Source: Iamia sp963728655 (GTDB lineage Bacteria; Actinomycetota; Acidimicrobiia; Acidimicrobiales; Iamiaceae). From it: a stretch of 64,000 nucleotides of DNA. Below, in pieces: positions 1-11,936 of the stretch (within the stretch, counting starts at the first letter, position 1; every line of letters starts with the position of its first letter). The DNA lies in NCBI GenBank assembly GCA_963728655.1, contig CAVSLD010000006.1, positions 1,364,001-1,428,000 on the forward strand. The letters are read 5' to 3'. The notes under the pieces are model-generated. The model saw nothing but the letters and a program-made list of their open reading frames with translations. It made no database searches and was not told the origin of the DNA. The translations under genes and the position numbers were made by a program.

Positions 1-1401
1 AAGGCGAGGAAGGAGATGATGCCCTCGTCGAGGTCGCCGGCCGAGAGGCTGAGCTGGCGTCGTCGCCCCGCAGCCCGAAGTAGAGGTCGCCGGCGTAGAG
101 CCCGGTCAGGCAGTCGGCGTGCAGCTCGATGCCCTCGGCGTCGGCCTCGTCGACGCCCTCTGGTCCTGGGCCGAGAAGGCCCACTGGCGGGCCACCTCGG
201 CCCCACCGCGAAGTCGCCGATGATCTCCAGGGTGGGCACCAGGCCGGCCCCGTCGATCTGGACCGTGTCGTCGTCGGGGCAGTAGAAGATCTTGAAGTCG
301 GCCTCGTCCTGGGTCAGGGTGGTGCTGCCGCAGGCCACGTCGTCGGTGGCGGGGTCGAAGAAGATGACGTCGTCGACCGGGTCCCACTCCGGCCCTCGCT
401 GGCGAACAGGCGGCGTGTAGAAGTCGTCCAGGTCGGGCCGCAGCAGGCTCAGCAGCTCGTCGGTGCGCAGGTTGCCGCCGGTGCGGCGTCGGTCGGGTCG
501 AACGCGGCCTCGGTGACCACCGGGGCGTCCGTCGCCGTAGGTCGGCGCACGCGACGGCCCCTCGAAGATGCCGTCGGACAGGGCCGACACCCGGTCGAAG
601 CCGGAGCCGTGGGCCGAGGGGTCGTTGGGGTCCGAGCCCGGGGCGTCGCGGACCTCGATCTGGCCGGCGACGGCCAGGTCGAGCTGAGTCGATGTCGGCC
701 TCGAAGTCCTCGCTGCCCCCGTCGACGACGTCGGCGATCCACGACCCGGCGAAGCAGTCGGCCTGGAGCTCGGTGATGACACCGGGGCAGGGTGTCGAAG
801 TCGCCGGTGCGGGCCTGGACGAGCGTGGCCCATCTCGTGGGCCATGATGATCGCCGCCCCGAACTCGCCGAACTCGTCGATGAACGGGGCGACCAGGCGC
901 CTCGCGGTCCCAGGCGATGAGGTCGGCGTCGGGGCAGTAGAAGGCGTTCTGGGCGATGTCGTCGTAGGACGTCACCCCCGGGCACGGCGGGAGGTCCTCG
1001 GACGGGGTGTCGGGGCCGTAGGTCCAGAAGCCGCCCTCGAGGTGGCGTCGAACTCCTCGCCGTAGACGTCGGGGAAGGTGCGGGTCCAGTACTCCTCCAC
1101 GGCCAGGGCGGCGGCCAGCATCACGTCGTCGGCGCTGTTGGGGCCCGCCGGCGCTGCCCATGACGGTCACGTCGTCCATCGGGGTGATGGGCTCGTCGAC
1201 GGTGGGTCCGTCGGGGTCCATCTGCCCGCCGGTGCCGTCGCCGCCCGTGCGGTGCCCTGCGTGCCGCCCGTCGGCTGCGGCCGGCGGTGCGCTTCGGACC
1301 ACGGCGGTCGGCCCCCCCGACCCGTCGAGCAGGCCGAGAGGCCAGCGCCGCGATCGACCCCGACCACCGGCCAGCCTCCGTGCCCTGCGTCGCGTGCCCA
1401 T
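1..1401 (-). CDS. Putative neutral zinc metallopeptidase (partial, frame-broken)
   Basis: The gene runs off the left edge of the window. Its ATG at 1401 follows a GAGGAGG ribosome site. The pieces lie in different frames, but together they read as the YpfJ-like zinc peptidase family (PF04228-type): a QNAFYCPDADLIAWD block, then an FGAAIIMAHEMGH zinc-binding HExxH helix near 826-850, then a QADCFAGSWIADV block holding the downstream acidic ligand. Family knowledge suggests a membrane-anchored or secreted protease of unknown substrate. At least six frame breaks occur, for example near 1148, 905, 833 and 790. Most fit a doubled or missing third codon base, so the gene is probably intact in the organism. 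A true pseudogene cannot be excluded. Confidence 0.72.
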
Positions 1402-1567
1402 CTGCGGATCCTCCTCACGCGCCGTCCGCGGCCCGCGCCGCACCTGCGGCGCCGGAAGTATGGACGGTGGCGGGCCGGCGGGGGAACCCCGGGGGACCGG
1501 GGACAGACCCCGGTCCGGCCGCCACCACGCGGCGCCGACCGGCCCGGGGCCGGCCCCGGGCGCTCCC

Positions 1568-1573
1568 TAGCAT
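1568..1573 (+). promoter_or_regulatory. Leaderless -10 box of the helicase gene
   Basis: TAGCAT is followed by six bases (cggggg) and then the ATG at 1580. Actinobacterial -10 boxes of TANNNT form at this distance place the transcription start at or next to the start codon, which implies a leaderless mRNA. Confidence 0.5.
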
Positions 1574-1579
1574 CGGGGG

Positions 1580-4219
1580 ATGGCCGACCCGTCGACCGCG
1601 ACCCGACCACCCTGGCCGGGCCCCTCCCGCCGGCCGGCGACCCCGAGGCGGTGATCGACGCGGTCGTGGCCTGGGTCGAGGCCCGGGGCATGGCGCTCTA
1701 CCCGGCCCAGGAGGAGGCCCTGCTCGAGGTGGTGGCCGGCGTCCCACGTGATCGTCAGCACCCCCACCGGCTCCGGGCAAGAGCCTGATCGCCGCGGCCG
1801 CCCACCTGGCCGCCCTCGCCGAGGGGCGCCGGACCTTCTACACCGCGCCGATCAAGGCCCTCGTGTCGGAGAAGTTCTTCGACCTGCTCGGCCACCTTCG
1901 GCGCCGACCGCGTCGGGCATGATGACCGGCGACGCCGCGGTGAACCACGACGCCCCGATCATCTGCTGCACGGCCGAGGTGCTGGCCAACATGGCCCTGC
2001 GCTGGGGGCGCCACGCCCCGGTCGACCAGGTGGTGATGGACGAGTTCCACTACATCGCCGACCCCGACCGGGGCTGGGCCTGGCAGGTGCCGCTGCTCGA
2101 GCTGGTCGACGCCCAGCACGTGCTGATGTCGGCCACCCTCGGCGACACCACCCGCTTCGAGGAGGACCTCGAGGCAGCGCACCGGGCGCGACGGTGGCCG
2201 TCGTGCGCTCGGCGACGCCGGCCCGTGCCCCTGGTCCACGAGTTCCGCACCGATCCCCTCACCGAGGTGCTCCAGGAGCTGCTCGAGCACCGGCGGCGGC
2301 GCCGGTCTACGTGGTGCACTTCACCCAGGCCGGCGCGGCCGAGCGGGCCCAGTCGCTCACCAGCCTCAAGCTGTGCACCCGCGAGGAGAAGGACGCCATC
2401 GCCGAGGCGATCGGCGACTTCCGCTTCGCCGCCGGGTTCGGACGACGCTCGTCAGCGCTTCGTGCGCCACGGCGTCGGGGTGCACCACGCCGGGATGCTG
2501 CCCAAGTACCGCCGCCTGGTGGAGCGGCTGGCCCAGGCCGGGCTGCTCAAGGTGATCTGCGGCACCGACACCCTCGGGGTCGGGCATCAACGTGCCCATC
2601 CGCACCGTGGTGCTCACCTCCCTGTCGAAGTACGACGGCACGTCCACCCGCCTCCTGTCGGCCCGCGAGTTCCACCAGATCGGCGGTCGGGCCGGCCGGG
2701 CCGGCTTCGACACCAGCGGCACCGTCGTGGTGATGGCGCCCGAGCACGTGATCGAGAACGCCAAGGCCGAGGCCAAGGCCGCGGCCAAGACCGCGACGGA
2801 CGGCAAGAAGCGCAAGGTCGCCAAGAAGAAGCCGCCGGACGGGCATGGTGTCGTGGGGGGAGCCGACCTTCGACCGGCTGGTGGCGGCCGAGCCCGAGCC
2901 GCTCACCTCCAGCCTGTCGGTCACCCACTCCATGCTCATCAACGTGCTGGACCGGCCCGGCGACGGGCGGGCCGCGCTCCGCCACCTGATCGACCACCAG
3001 CTACGAGACCGACGCCCAGAAGGAGGCCCACCTCGCCCGGGCCGCGGAGATCGAGCGGGCCCTGCTCGACGGCGGCGTGGTCGAGGAGCTCGACGAGCCC
3101 GACGAGCAGGGCCGCACGCGTCCGGGTGACCGTCGAGCTCCAGCCCAACTTCGCCCTGGACCAGCCGCTGTCGCCCTTCGCGGTGGCCGCCCTCGACCTG
3201 CTCGACCCCGAGAGCCCGACCCACGCCCTCGACGTGGTGTCGGTCGTCGAGGCGGTGCTGGAGGACCCCCGGCCGGTCATCCAGGCCCAGGTCCGGGCGG
3301 CCAAGGGCGAGGCCATCGGCCGCATGAAGGCCGAGGGGCTGGACTACGACCAGCGCATGGCCGAGCTCGAGGAGGTCACCCACCCGCGGCCCCTGGCCGA
3401 GCTGCTCGAGCCCATGTTCGACCTGTACCGGGGCAACCACCCGTGGGTCGCCGACACGCCGCTCCGGCCCAAGTCGGTGGTCCGGGAGATGTACGAGCGG
3501 GCCATGGGCTTCAGCGACTACGTCCGCCACCACCAGCTGGCCCGGGTCGAGGGCATCGTCCTCCGCTACCTGCAGCAGCGCCTACCGGGCCCTGGTGAAG
3601 ACGTCCCGGAGGACGCCAAGACCGACGAGCTGGTCGACATCACCGAGTGGCTGGGCGAGATCGTCCGCCAGACCGACTCCAGCCTGCTCGACGAGTGGGA
3701 GGCCCTGCGCCACCCGGACGAGGTCGCGGGCGCCCCGGCGGGGCACCGCCGGTCGAGGTCCCGCCCCCGCCGTTCACCGCCAACCGGCGGGCCTTCACCG
3801 TGGCGGTGCGCAACGCCCTGTTCCGGCGGGTGGAGCTGGCCGCGGCCCAGCGCTGGACGGCGCTGGGCGAGCTCGACGGCGACGACGGGTGGACCGGCCG
3901 AGCGCTGGTACGAGGCCCTCCGGCCCTACTTCGCCGAGTACGCGCACCATCGGCATCGACGCCGACGCCCGCTCGCCGCGCATGCTCCTGGTCGAGGAGC
4001 AGCCCGAGCGCTGGGACGTGCGAGCAGGTCCTGGCCGACCCCGAGGGCGACCACGGCTGGCGGATCCGGGCCACGGTGGACCTGGCTGCCTCCGACGCCG
4101 AGGGCGAGGTCGTGGTGCAGCGTGGAGGACGTGGGCGAGGCGCTGAGCCCGACCCTCCGGCGAGGTCGAGCCCCACCCGCCACGCCACTCGCGGTGGAGA
4201 GATCGACCACCAAAAGTGA
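1580..4219 (+). CDS. DEAD/DEAH-box RNA helicase, Ski2/Mtr4-like with DUF3516 (frame-broken)
   Basis: An ATP-dependent superfamily 2 RNA helicase, probably acting in RNA processing or decay. After frame correction the motifs run in order: STPTGSGKS (Walker A, near 1760-1785), FYTAPIKALVSEKF (motif Ia), DEFHYIADPDRG (motif II, near 2040), MSATLGD (motif III), GVGINVPIRTVV (motif V, near 2580) and HQIGGRAGRAGFD (motif VI, near 2675). The C-terminal half, with SSLLDEWEAL and RNALFRRVELAA, matches the actinobacterial DUF3516 region. Corrected length is near 875 residues, usual for the family. About 17 frame breaks occur, nearly all of the third-base type, such as GCA/GCG at 2174 and GGG/GGT at 2434. 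The stop at 4219 depends on the last correction. Confidence 0.85.
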
Positions 4220-4264
4220 GGCATCGCGGCTCACGCCCGACCCCCGGGGACCGATGGGGGCGAC

Positions 4265-5752
4265 ATGCTCTGAGCTCCGCTCCTCCACCGGCTCGGGCGC
4301 TCCTGGTCGGGGTCGGCCTGCTGTGCGTCGTCGCCGCGGCGTGCGACCCGGCCGCCGTCCCGACCCGCGCGGCGGTCCCTGCGCGGTCGCCCGACCTCGA
4401 CACCTTCTCGGTGTCGAACAACCCCACCTCCACCCGGGGCAGCGACACCGTGATGCGGGTCATGGACAGCCAGGGCAAGGACGAAGGTCGGCTACATCTC
4501 GTTCCCGGTCGTCCTCGCCCGACACCACCGCCCTGGCCGCGACCCTCTCAGGTCACCACCCACCAGGGCGGGTTCGCGGTCCAGGTCCACAACACCGGCG
4601 CCTTCTCCGACGCCACGACCTACCGACCCGGCCGGCGCTGGGCGACCAGGTCGGCCGGGTCGACACCACCGGTGCCGGTGCCCGCCACGCCATCCCCCTG
4701 CGGGGCGTGGCGTCACCCGGGGTCGGGTGAACCTGGCCCTCACCACCACCAGCCTCTACGAGCTCGAGGTCGTCTCCGTCGAGGGCGCCGTCGCCGCCGG
4801 CCACCCCGAGCAGGCCCCGACCCTCGCGGTGGGCGGCACCTCCACCACCGCCTCCGCCGACCACCCCCGTCCCGACCACCACCGCCCCGCGCCCCGCCCC
4901 CAGGGCTGGCAGCTGACCTTCAGCCGACGAGTTCAACGGCATCGCGCGTCGACCCGTCGAAGTGGAACATCTACGACCAGAGCAAGGGCGACTCGGTCGA
5001 GTCCCCGAAGGCGACGACCTGCCCCCGGGCCGACAACGTGTCGGTGGGCGGCGGCAAGCTGGTCATGCGCACCCAGAAGGCCAACGGCGGCTGCGCCGGT
5101 GGCCAGGCCCAGTCCGGCGCCGGGATGAACACCTGGGGCCACTTCGAGCAGGCCGGCGGGCGCTTCGTGGCCCGGGGCCGCTGGACCCAGGCCGGCAACT
5201 ACCTCTGGGGCGGCTTCTGGACCCACGGCAACGGCGGGCCGGGCTGGACCAAGACCAACCCGACCGAGATCGACACGTGGGAGTACATCGGCAAGGACGC
5301 CGAGCCCAACATGCACCGCTTCAAGCCGGCGATCCACTACAACTACACCTGCGAGGGCGCCTGCGGGATGCAGAACCTGCAGTACCTCGACTACGACGTC
5401 ACCGCCTGGCACGAGTACGCCGTCGAGTGGGAGCCGACCGACCCGGCCGACCCCACCACCATGCAGATCCGCTTCTACCTCGACGGCCACCAGATCGCCC
5501 TGTTCGACGAGCACGGCACCTGGCGGGTCACCCCAGCGGGACCAAGGTGCTCGAGATCGCCGGCGGCTGGCAGAACCCCGGCCGGCGCCTTCCCCAACCC
5601 CTTCGGGATGGACCGACCGCACAAGCTGATCCTCTCGGCCTGGGTGGGCGCCCCCGGCGTGGACCAGCGGCCACGGTCGACGCCGGCTACGGCCCGTCGG
5701 CGGCCACGCCGACCTGGAGATCGACTACGTGCGGGTGTACCAGCGCCCCTGA
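4265..5752 (+). CDS. Secreted family 16 glycoside hydrolase lipoprotein (frame-broken)
   Basis: The ATG at 4265 becomes usable if CTC/CTT (4268-4271) and TCC/TCT (about 4281) are read as single codons. A hydrophobic stretch ALLVGVGLLCVVAAAC then ends in a lipobox-like cysteine. Next come a beta-rich segment resembling a DNRLRE/CBM96 carbohydrate-binding module, a Pro/Thr linker (about 4850-4910), and a GH16 domain starting near 4920. The catalytic motif TEIDTWEYIG (E-I-D-x-x-E, near 5265) is intact. The protein ends DLEIDYVRVYQRP. GH16 enzymes cut beta-1,3 or beta-1,4 glucans or galactans; the substrate cannot be told here. About a dozen frame breaks occur, including GAA/GAG at 4483-4486. It lies 43 bases from the convergent flippase-like gene. 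Confidence 0.8.
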
Positions 5753-5795
5753 CGCCCGGGGACCGGGGCCGCGCCCGCCCCACCCCGTTCGGTCG

Positions 5796-8232
5796 CTAGA
5801 CGATGCCGGAGCGACGGAGGTGCTGGAGGGCGACGTAGGACGGCGGCACCGGCATCCAGAAGGTCGCCAGGCGGAACACCAGGGTGATCGACAGGGCCTC
5901 GGCCGAGGGCACCCCGGCGCCGGTCAGCACCGCCACCAGCGCAGCCTCGACGGCGCCGACCCCGCCGGGGGTGGGGGCCGCCGAGGCCACGGTGTTGGCC
6001 GTCAGGTACAGGGCGCCCAGCTCGGCGAAGCCCAGGTCGACGCCGAAGGCCCGGGCGCTGGCCACGAAGGCCACGATGGTGGCCAGCTTGCCCAGCGTGG
6101 CCCCGCCGAAGAGCAGGGCCAGCTTGGTCGGGTCCTTCGCCAGGTCGCGGATCTCGTGGTACACCCGGGTGACCGACACCGCGACCTTGCTGTCGAAGAT
6201 CCGCCGCCGCAGCGGCGTGAACCACACCACCCCGCCCACCGCGAGCAGGGCCAGCAGCACGATGGCGAACACGTTGACGTCGGGCAGGTCGATCCCCAGC
6301 CCGCCGCCCTGACCCGACCACAGCAGGAAGCCGGCGATCAGCACCACCTGGACGGCGCCGCTGGCCGCGCTGGTGATGCCGATGCTGGCCGCGGCCACGT
6401 CGAGCTCGACGCCGTTGCGCTGGAGGTAGCGGGCCCGCAGGGCCATGCCTCCGGCGTTGGCCGGGGTGAAGCGGTTGAGGAAGGCCTGTCCCAGCATCAC
6501 CTCGGTGGTCTGGCCCCACGGGAGCCGGGTGGTGACCGCCCCCATGAGCGACATGGCCCCCGTCGGGTACACGACCGCCGCCATCACCAGCACCAGGGGG
6601 ATCCGGGTCCAGTCGGCCTCCCCCAGGGCGTCGGCGATGGCCGACCAGTTGGAGGCGAAGGCCAGCAGGACGTAGAGGAGCACCGCGGTGCCGACGAGGC
6701 TCACGACCCGACCCACGCTGATGCGCTGGAGCCCCGCCAGCTCGTAGGCCTCGACCCCGCTGCGCTCCTGGGCCAGCTCCCGCAGGTCGGCCAGCAGGTC
6801 CGGGCCGTCGTCGCGCCCGGCCGCCTTCACCGCCCGGCGGGTGGTCGCCGACAGGGCGAGGGGCTGGAGGAGCGGGAGGGTGGCGCCCAGCTGGAGCGGG
6901 TCGACCGCGGTCTCGGCCGGCAGGGCGCGCGCGGGGACCGACCAGCACCGCCAGGGAGGCCATCAGCTCGGCCACGTCGAGGACCAGGCGACCGTCGTCG
7001 GCTGCGAGCGTCGCCCGGCTCAGGTCCGCCACCACCACCCGGTGCCCCTCGCCCGCGGGACGCACCCGCACGTGCCCCGTGTGGAGGCGGCCGTGGGCGA
7101 TGCGCTCGGCGTGGAGCAGGGCGACGGCGGCCCACACCTCGGCGACCAGGTCGTCGGTGACCTCGTCGGGCGCCAGGTCGGCCAGGGCGACCGACCCGTC
7201 GCCCCGGCTGAGGAGGACACCGGCACCTGCGTCCGTCGCGGCCACGTCGACGACCTCGGGCACCGGCACCCCGGCCCCGGCCGCCAGCAGGGTGACGAGG
7301 GCCTCGTGTTGGACGACACGGGTCGGCGACCAGGTCAGGTGGTCGCCCTCGACCCCCCGACGGCGGGCCGCCCGCACCGCCCGGAACAGGAGGTCGGCGT
7401 CGCGGTCGTCGCGGTCGATGACCCGCACGATCCCGGGCGAGCCGTCGGGCATCTCCACCGCGGCCCGGCCGAGGTCGTCGTCGCCCGTCGTGGCGATCGG
7501 GTGCCCGACCGCCGCCAGGGCCCGGGCCACGTCGGACCGCCGGGCCCGGCGGCGGGGGGCGCCGGTCACGACCAGGACGGCAGAGCCCACGGTGAGGCCG
7601 ATGAGCAGCGTGGTGGCGACCTGGAGCGGCACCGCCAGGGCGGTGAGCAGCCGGAGCAGGGCCAGGACCACCAGCACGACCCAGGCCGTGCGCCGCCACG
7701 CCCTGGGCAGCGACGGGACCAGGACGGTGGTGACCGCGGCCAGGCCGGCCACGTAGGCCGGCGAGGGGAAGGCACCCCCTGTGAGCCAGGACGCAGGGCC
7801 CAGGCCCTCGTCGACCGCGACGGGGGCGGTGCTGTCGAGCCAGCCCTGCAGGAGGGTCGCGACCAGCGCGGCCACCCCCGCGGCCAGGGCCAGGACACCG
7901 AGCAGCCGGAGCCGTCGGCGGCGGAGCAGGTCGGCGGCGAGGGCCACGGGGGCCAGCACGGCGATGATCTGGACCAGGCCGACGAGGCCGTCCTGGACCA
8001 CGTCCGGGAGCCGGGCGGCCAGGCGGACCAGGTCGTGCGACACCCCCGCCACCGCCCCGGGCGCGGCCCAGAAGAGCCCGACGGCGACGACCAGGCCCAG
8101 GGCCGAGGCGGTGAGGCGGGCCAGGTCGGCCGGGTGGCGCTCCCAGGGGGCGTCGCCGAGGGCGAGGGGTCGCGACGGGTCCACCTCGGCCGGGGCGGAC
8201 GGCGTGGGGTCGGCGGCGACCGTGGTGCTCAT
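5796..8232 (-). CDS. Large flippase-like membrane protein (LPG synthase TM family) with kinase-like middle
   Basis: The corrected protein is 812 residues (2437 bases minus one extra). The N-terminal third has about seven hydrophobic segments. A middle, kinase-like domain contains EALVTLLAAGAGVPVPEV, LLHAERIAHGRLHTGHV and VVVADLSRA, where a catalytic loop and a DxxxA-type metal site would sit. The C-terminal 340 residues form the polytopic LPG_synthase_TM/UPF0104 domain, with NRFTPANAGGMALRARYL and ASAAPTPGGVGAVEAAL. Related proteins move lipids or modify them. The single frame break near 6926 fits GCG/GCC on the coding strand. The ATG at 8232 begins MSTTVAADP. The gene follows the sulfatase in the same direction after a 114-base gap. 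Confidence 0.8.
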
Positions 8233-8346
8233 CGGCGGATCCCGCCCCTGGTCCGACCGGCCGCGCTGCCCATGGAGGTCACAGCGTCGCGCACCGACGA
8301 GAGGCCCGGGACCATGGTCGCCGGTCGCCGGCGGGCGTCGGCGGCG

Positions 8347-9929
8347 TCAGCCCAGCCCGAGGCGCTCGCAGCTGCTCGGCGGGGGCCTCCAGCTCGTCGA
8401 GGGCGGTGCGCAGCAGGTCGGCCATCTCGGCCTCGACCCGCTCCCCCACCCGGTTCTCGGCCTCGTCGGGGTCGACGGAGAGGTCGTAGAGGTGGTGGTC
8501 GTCGACGTTGCGGGGCTCGGCCACCCACATGGGCAGGCGGTCGCCCGGCCCGAACGGCTGGCGGATCACCGGGATGTCGGATCCGGGCATGGTGTCGAGC
8601 ACGGCCCGGTGGTCGGGCGGCGGCAGGCCCTCGATGCCGGCGATGTGCAGCGGCATGGTCGACCAGCGGTTCGACCACATCGAGAGCGGGAAGACGTCGC
8701 CCGCCGGCGCCCGGGCGTACTTGCGGTCGCCGTCGGTCACCTGCACCCAGCGGCCGAACACGCCCCCCACCGCCCACTCCCGGACCTGGGTGGCGGTGCC
8801 GTCGAGGAGCGGGCGCGAGGGACCGCCCGTGGGTGCGGTGGGCGACCTCGACGGCGAAGGCGTCGGCGATGGTGGCGAAGAGGTCGACGTTGGTCGTGAG
8901 GGCGTCGCAGGTCGCCGCCGCCGTCGACCCCGGGCCAGGACACCAGCAGCGGGGTGTGGCCGAGGGGCTCGTACTGCGGGCACCGAGGGCTTGCCCCAGA
9001 TGTCGCGGTCCCGGCGCACCTCGCCCAGGTAGTGGCCGTGGTCGGTGCAGACGACCAGGGCGGTGTCGGCCCACAGGTCCCGCTCGTCGAAGGCGGCGAG
9101 GATGCGGCCGAACCAGTCGTCGATCATCGACAGCTTGGCCCCGTAGTTGGCCCGGATGTGGCGGCCCTCGGCCTCGGTGAGCGTGCCCCGGCTGACGGCG
9201 CCGTCGGCGTAGGGGGGCCAGATCAGGGCCTCCTCGGGCTGCGGCGCCGTCCTGGTAGCGGTCGGCCCACCGCGGCGGGGTGTCGAAGGGCTCGTGCGGG
9301 TCGAACTCGTCGACGAAGAGGAACCAGCCGTCGGGGTGGTGGGGCGTGGCGTCGCGCAACCAGGCGGCGGCCGAGGCCATGGTCCGCGGCCCGGGGAAGT
9401 CCTCCTCGGAGCGCAGGTGGGTGCGGCTGGTGTCGTAGGCCTTGGTGACCCCGGCGAAGCCGTGGTTCCGCTCGTAGAACCAGCCCGCCGGCGCCGCCGG
9501 GCGGGTGGGCGTGCCCACCCACGACGGGTCGGCCCAGGTGCGCCAGGGGTCACCCTCGTGGCCCCGCAGGTAGTCCCAGCCCCGGAAGTCGGTGTGGTAG
9601 TTCTCGCCGCCCGTCTCGAACAGGTGGGGGTGGTCGGTGACCATCTGGGTCACCACGCCGGCCGCCTCCAGGTGGGCGGTGAGGGGCCGCTCCCACAGCT
9701 CGATCGACCCCCAGCAGCGCCACAGGAAGTCGAGGGAGCCGCAGAGGATGTCGTGGCGCGCCGGCATGCACGGCAGCGAGCCGGTGACGTGGCGGGTGAA
9801 GCGGGTGGCCCGCCGGGCCGCGAAGGCGTCGAGGTTCGGGGTGGCGAACTCGTCGCCGCCGTAGCAGCCGAGCATGTGGCGGTTGAGCGAGTCGAGCAGC
9901 ACCACGGCGACGTTCTGCGGACCGGTCAC
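8347..9929 (-). CDS. Sulfatase / alkaline phosphatase superfamily hydrolase (frame-broken)
   Basis: The start is the GTG at 9929. Residues 1-20 carry the metal-binding NVAVVLLDSLNRHMLGCYG, followed by TGSLPCMPARHDILCG, which has the C-x-A-R form of the formylglycine site of type I sulfatases. Later come DEFDPHEPFDTPP, VVCTDHGHYLGE (Asp-His metal ligands) and WGKPSVPQYEPLGHTPLLV. Reading five doubled third bases as single codons (GCC/GCG near 9244, CCC/CCG near 8975, CCC/CCG near 8935, GCG/GCC near 8815, CTG/CTC near 8370) gives an exact 526-codon frame ending at 8347. It probably removes sulfate from an organic ester, perhaps a polysaccharide, since a GH16 gene lies nearby. Confidence 0.83.
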
Positions 9930-9936
9930 GGACCCG

Positions 9937-9942
9937 GTCCTA
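9937..9942 (-). promoter_or_regulatory. -10-like box of the sulfatase gene
   Basis: On the minus strand TAGGAC precedes the GTG at 9929 by seven bases. It differs from TANNNT at the last base but has leaderless spacing. Confidence 0.35.
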
Positions 9943-10042
9943 GATCACGGCGACGGTGTGGGCAAGGGGCCGCGGGACGGCCGGTGGCGCGGGGATCGTG
10001 GGGCGGGGCGGGTCCGGCGGGGGCGGACCCGGCGATCGCGCG

Positions 10043-10231
10043 CTAGGCGAGGGCCTCGTCCTGGAGCCCGTCACGGATCATCGACCTCAGCTCGTCGGTC
10101 TCCTCGTGGCCGTGGTCGGCGACGGCGTGCATGGTCGCGACCCGCACCACCTCCTCCTCCTCCCCGGCGATGGTGAGCGTGCAACCGCTCTCGCTGGGCA
10201 TGTCCCTGCAGTCGGCGATCTTCCGGGCCAT
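10043..10231 (-). CDS. DUF1059 family small protein
   Basis: A 62-residue protein beginning MARKIADCRDMPSES, with a C-terminal half HAVADHGHEETDELRSMIRD. This is the usual pattern of DUF1059: a conserved Cys in the N-terminal CRD, then HAxxxHG and the TxELRxMIR helix. The function is unknown; members are often described as small metal-binding or stress-related proteins. The ATG at 10231 follows a GAGGAGG site. An in-frame start 22 codons upstream exists but precedes the Shine-Dalgarno and lacks family similarity. It stands alone, downstream of fumC and not closely linked to it (228 bases). Confidence 0.85.
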   Translation of the reverse strand: MARKIADCRDMPSESGCTLTIAGEEEEVVRVATMHAVADHGHEETDELRSMIRDGLQDEALA

Positions 10232-10459
10232 GGCGGCCTCCTCGGACGATGGGGGGTGGGGGGCCGACCGGCGGGCCGGTCCTCCCTCGGGGATCACCTC
10301 GCTCCGCCGGTCCTCGGCTCACCACGTCGGCAGGGCCCGGATCCTCTCGATCGCTCCTCCACCGGCGACCCTACGCCTGGCGCGTGCGGGGGGAACCCCC
10401 GGGGCGCGTCCGGGCGGCAGCGCCCGTGCCGGCGCGGGCGGTGAGGCGCTCGCGGCCGG

Positions 10460-11926
10460 TCAGCGTGCGTCGGCGGTGCCGGGCCGGGTCATGTCGATGG
10501 GGACGACCACCCGGTCGAAGAGGGCCTCGTCGACCCCCTTGCGCAGGGCCGCGTCCCGCAGGGTGAGGTCCTCGTCCATGGCCAGGTGGGCGATGGCCGA
10601 CGCCTCGTCGTAGCCGATGACCGGCGCCAGGGCCGTCACCATCATCACCGAGCGGTCGACGTAGGCCTGGATCTGGTCCTCGTTGAGCTCGGCGCCCTCG
10701 ACCATGAAGCGACGCAGGTGGTCGCACACGTCGCCGAGGATCCGCATGCTGTGGAGCACGTTGGCGATGATCACGGGCCGGAAGGCGTTGAGCTCGAAGT
10801 TCCCCTCCTTGCCGGCCATGGCCACCGCGGCGTCGTTGCCCAGGACCTGGGTGGCCACCATGAGGACGGCCTCGGCCTGGGTGGGGTTCACCTTGCCGGG
10901 CATGATCGACGAGCCGGGCTCGTTGGCCGGGAGGCGCAGCTCGTTCAGCCCGGCGCGGGGCCCGGAGCCGAGCCACCGCAGGTCGTTGGCCACCTTGAAG
11001 AGGGTCACCGACAGGTTGCGGAGCCCCGCGGAGGTGCGCACCAGCGGGTCGAGGGAGCCCTGGGCCGCGAACTTGTTGGGCGCGGTGACGAAGGGACGCC
11101 CGGTCAGGTCCGCGATGCGGGCGGCGATGGCCTCGGCGAAGCCCTCGGTGGTGTTGAGCCCGGTGCCCACGGCCGTCCCGCCGGCGGCGAGGCGCTCGAG
11201 GTGGGCGGAGTCGGCCACGAGGGCCTCGGTGGCGTCGACCAGCATGGCCTCGTAGCCGGACCACTCCTGGCCGACGGTGAGCGGTGTGGCGTCCTCGAGG
11301 TGGGTGCGCCCCACCTTGACGACCGTGGCCCACTTCTCGGCCTTGTCGTGGATCGCCGCGGTCAGCGTCGTCACCTGGGGCAGGAGGTGGTCCTCCAGCA
11401 TGGCCTTGGCCGCCACGTGCATCGCCGTGGGGAAGGTGTCGTTGGACGACTGGGCCATGTTGACGTGGTCGTTGGGGTGCACGGGCGCCTTGGAGCCGAG
11501 CTCCCCGCCCAGCAGCTGGATGCAGCGGTTGGAGATCACCTCGTTGACGTTCATGTTGGACTGGGTGCCCGAGCCGGTCTGCCAGACGTAGAGGGGGAAC
11601 TCGTCGTCGAGGTCACCGGCGATGACCTCGTCGGCCACCCGGCCGATGAGGTCGCCCATCCACCGCGGCAGGCGCCCCGCCTCGGTGTTGACCTGGGCCG
11701 CGGCCTTCTTGACGTGGCCGTAGGCCCGGTACACCTCGATGGGCATCCGGTCCTTGGACCCGCCGATGTCGAAGTGCTCCAGCGACCGCTGCGTCTGGGC
11801 CCCCCAGTAGTGGTCGGCGGGGACCTCGACGGCGCCGAGGGAGTCGGTCTCGGTCCGGGTGCCGGTGGCGTCGAGGCCGATGGGCACGTCGTGGACGGTG
11901 GGTGCGGGGGTGGTGGGATCGGTCAC
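10460..11926 (-). CDS. fumC: Class II fumarate hydratase
   Basis: Interconverts fumarate and malate in the TCA cycle, in the cytoplasm, as a homotetramer. The 488-residue reading has ADHYWGAQTQRSLEHFDIG near residue 40, WQTGSGTQSNMNVNEV, NPNDHVNMAQSSNDTFPT-like text (here HPNDHVNMAQSSNDTFP) and the signature GSSIMPGKVNPTQAE, whose serine is the catalytic base of the superfamily. The best start is the GTG at 11926 (VTDPTTPAP), which gives an N-terminal extension of about 30 residues compared with short FumC proteins. It begins 10 bases after the malic enzyme stop, so the two form an operon around malate. Confidence 0.95.
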   Translation of the reverse strand: MTDPTTPAPTVHDVPIGLDATGTRTETDSLGAVEVPADHYWGAQTQRSLEHFDIGGSKDRMPIEVYRAYGHVKKAAAQVNTEAGRLPRWMGDLIGRVADEVIAGDLDDEFPLYVWQTGSGTQSNMNVNEVISNRCIQLLGGELGSKAPVHPNDHVNMAQSSNDTFPTAMHVAAKAMLEDHLLPQVTTLTAAIHDKAEKWATVVKVGRTHLEDATPLTVGQEWSGYEAMLVDATEALVADSAHLERLAAGGTAVGTGLNTTEGFAEAIAARIADLTGRPFVTAPNKFAAQGSLDPLVRTSAGLRNLSVTLFKVANDLRWLGSGPRAGLNELRLPANEPGSSIMPGKVNPTQAEAVLMVATQVLGNDAAVAMAGKEGNFELNAFRPVIIANVLHSMRILGDVCDHLRRFMVEGAELNEDQIQAYVDRSVMMVTALAPVIGYDEASAIAHLAMDEDLTLRDAALRKGVDEALFDRVVVPIDMTRPGTADAR

Positions 11927-11936
11927 GGCCACCACC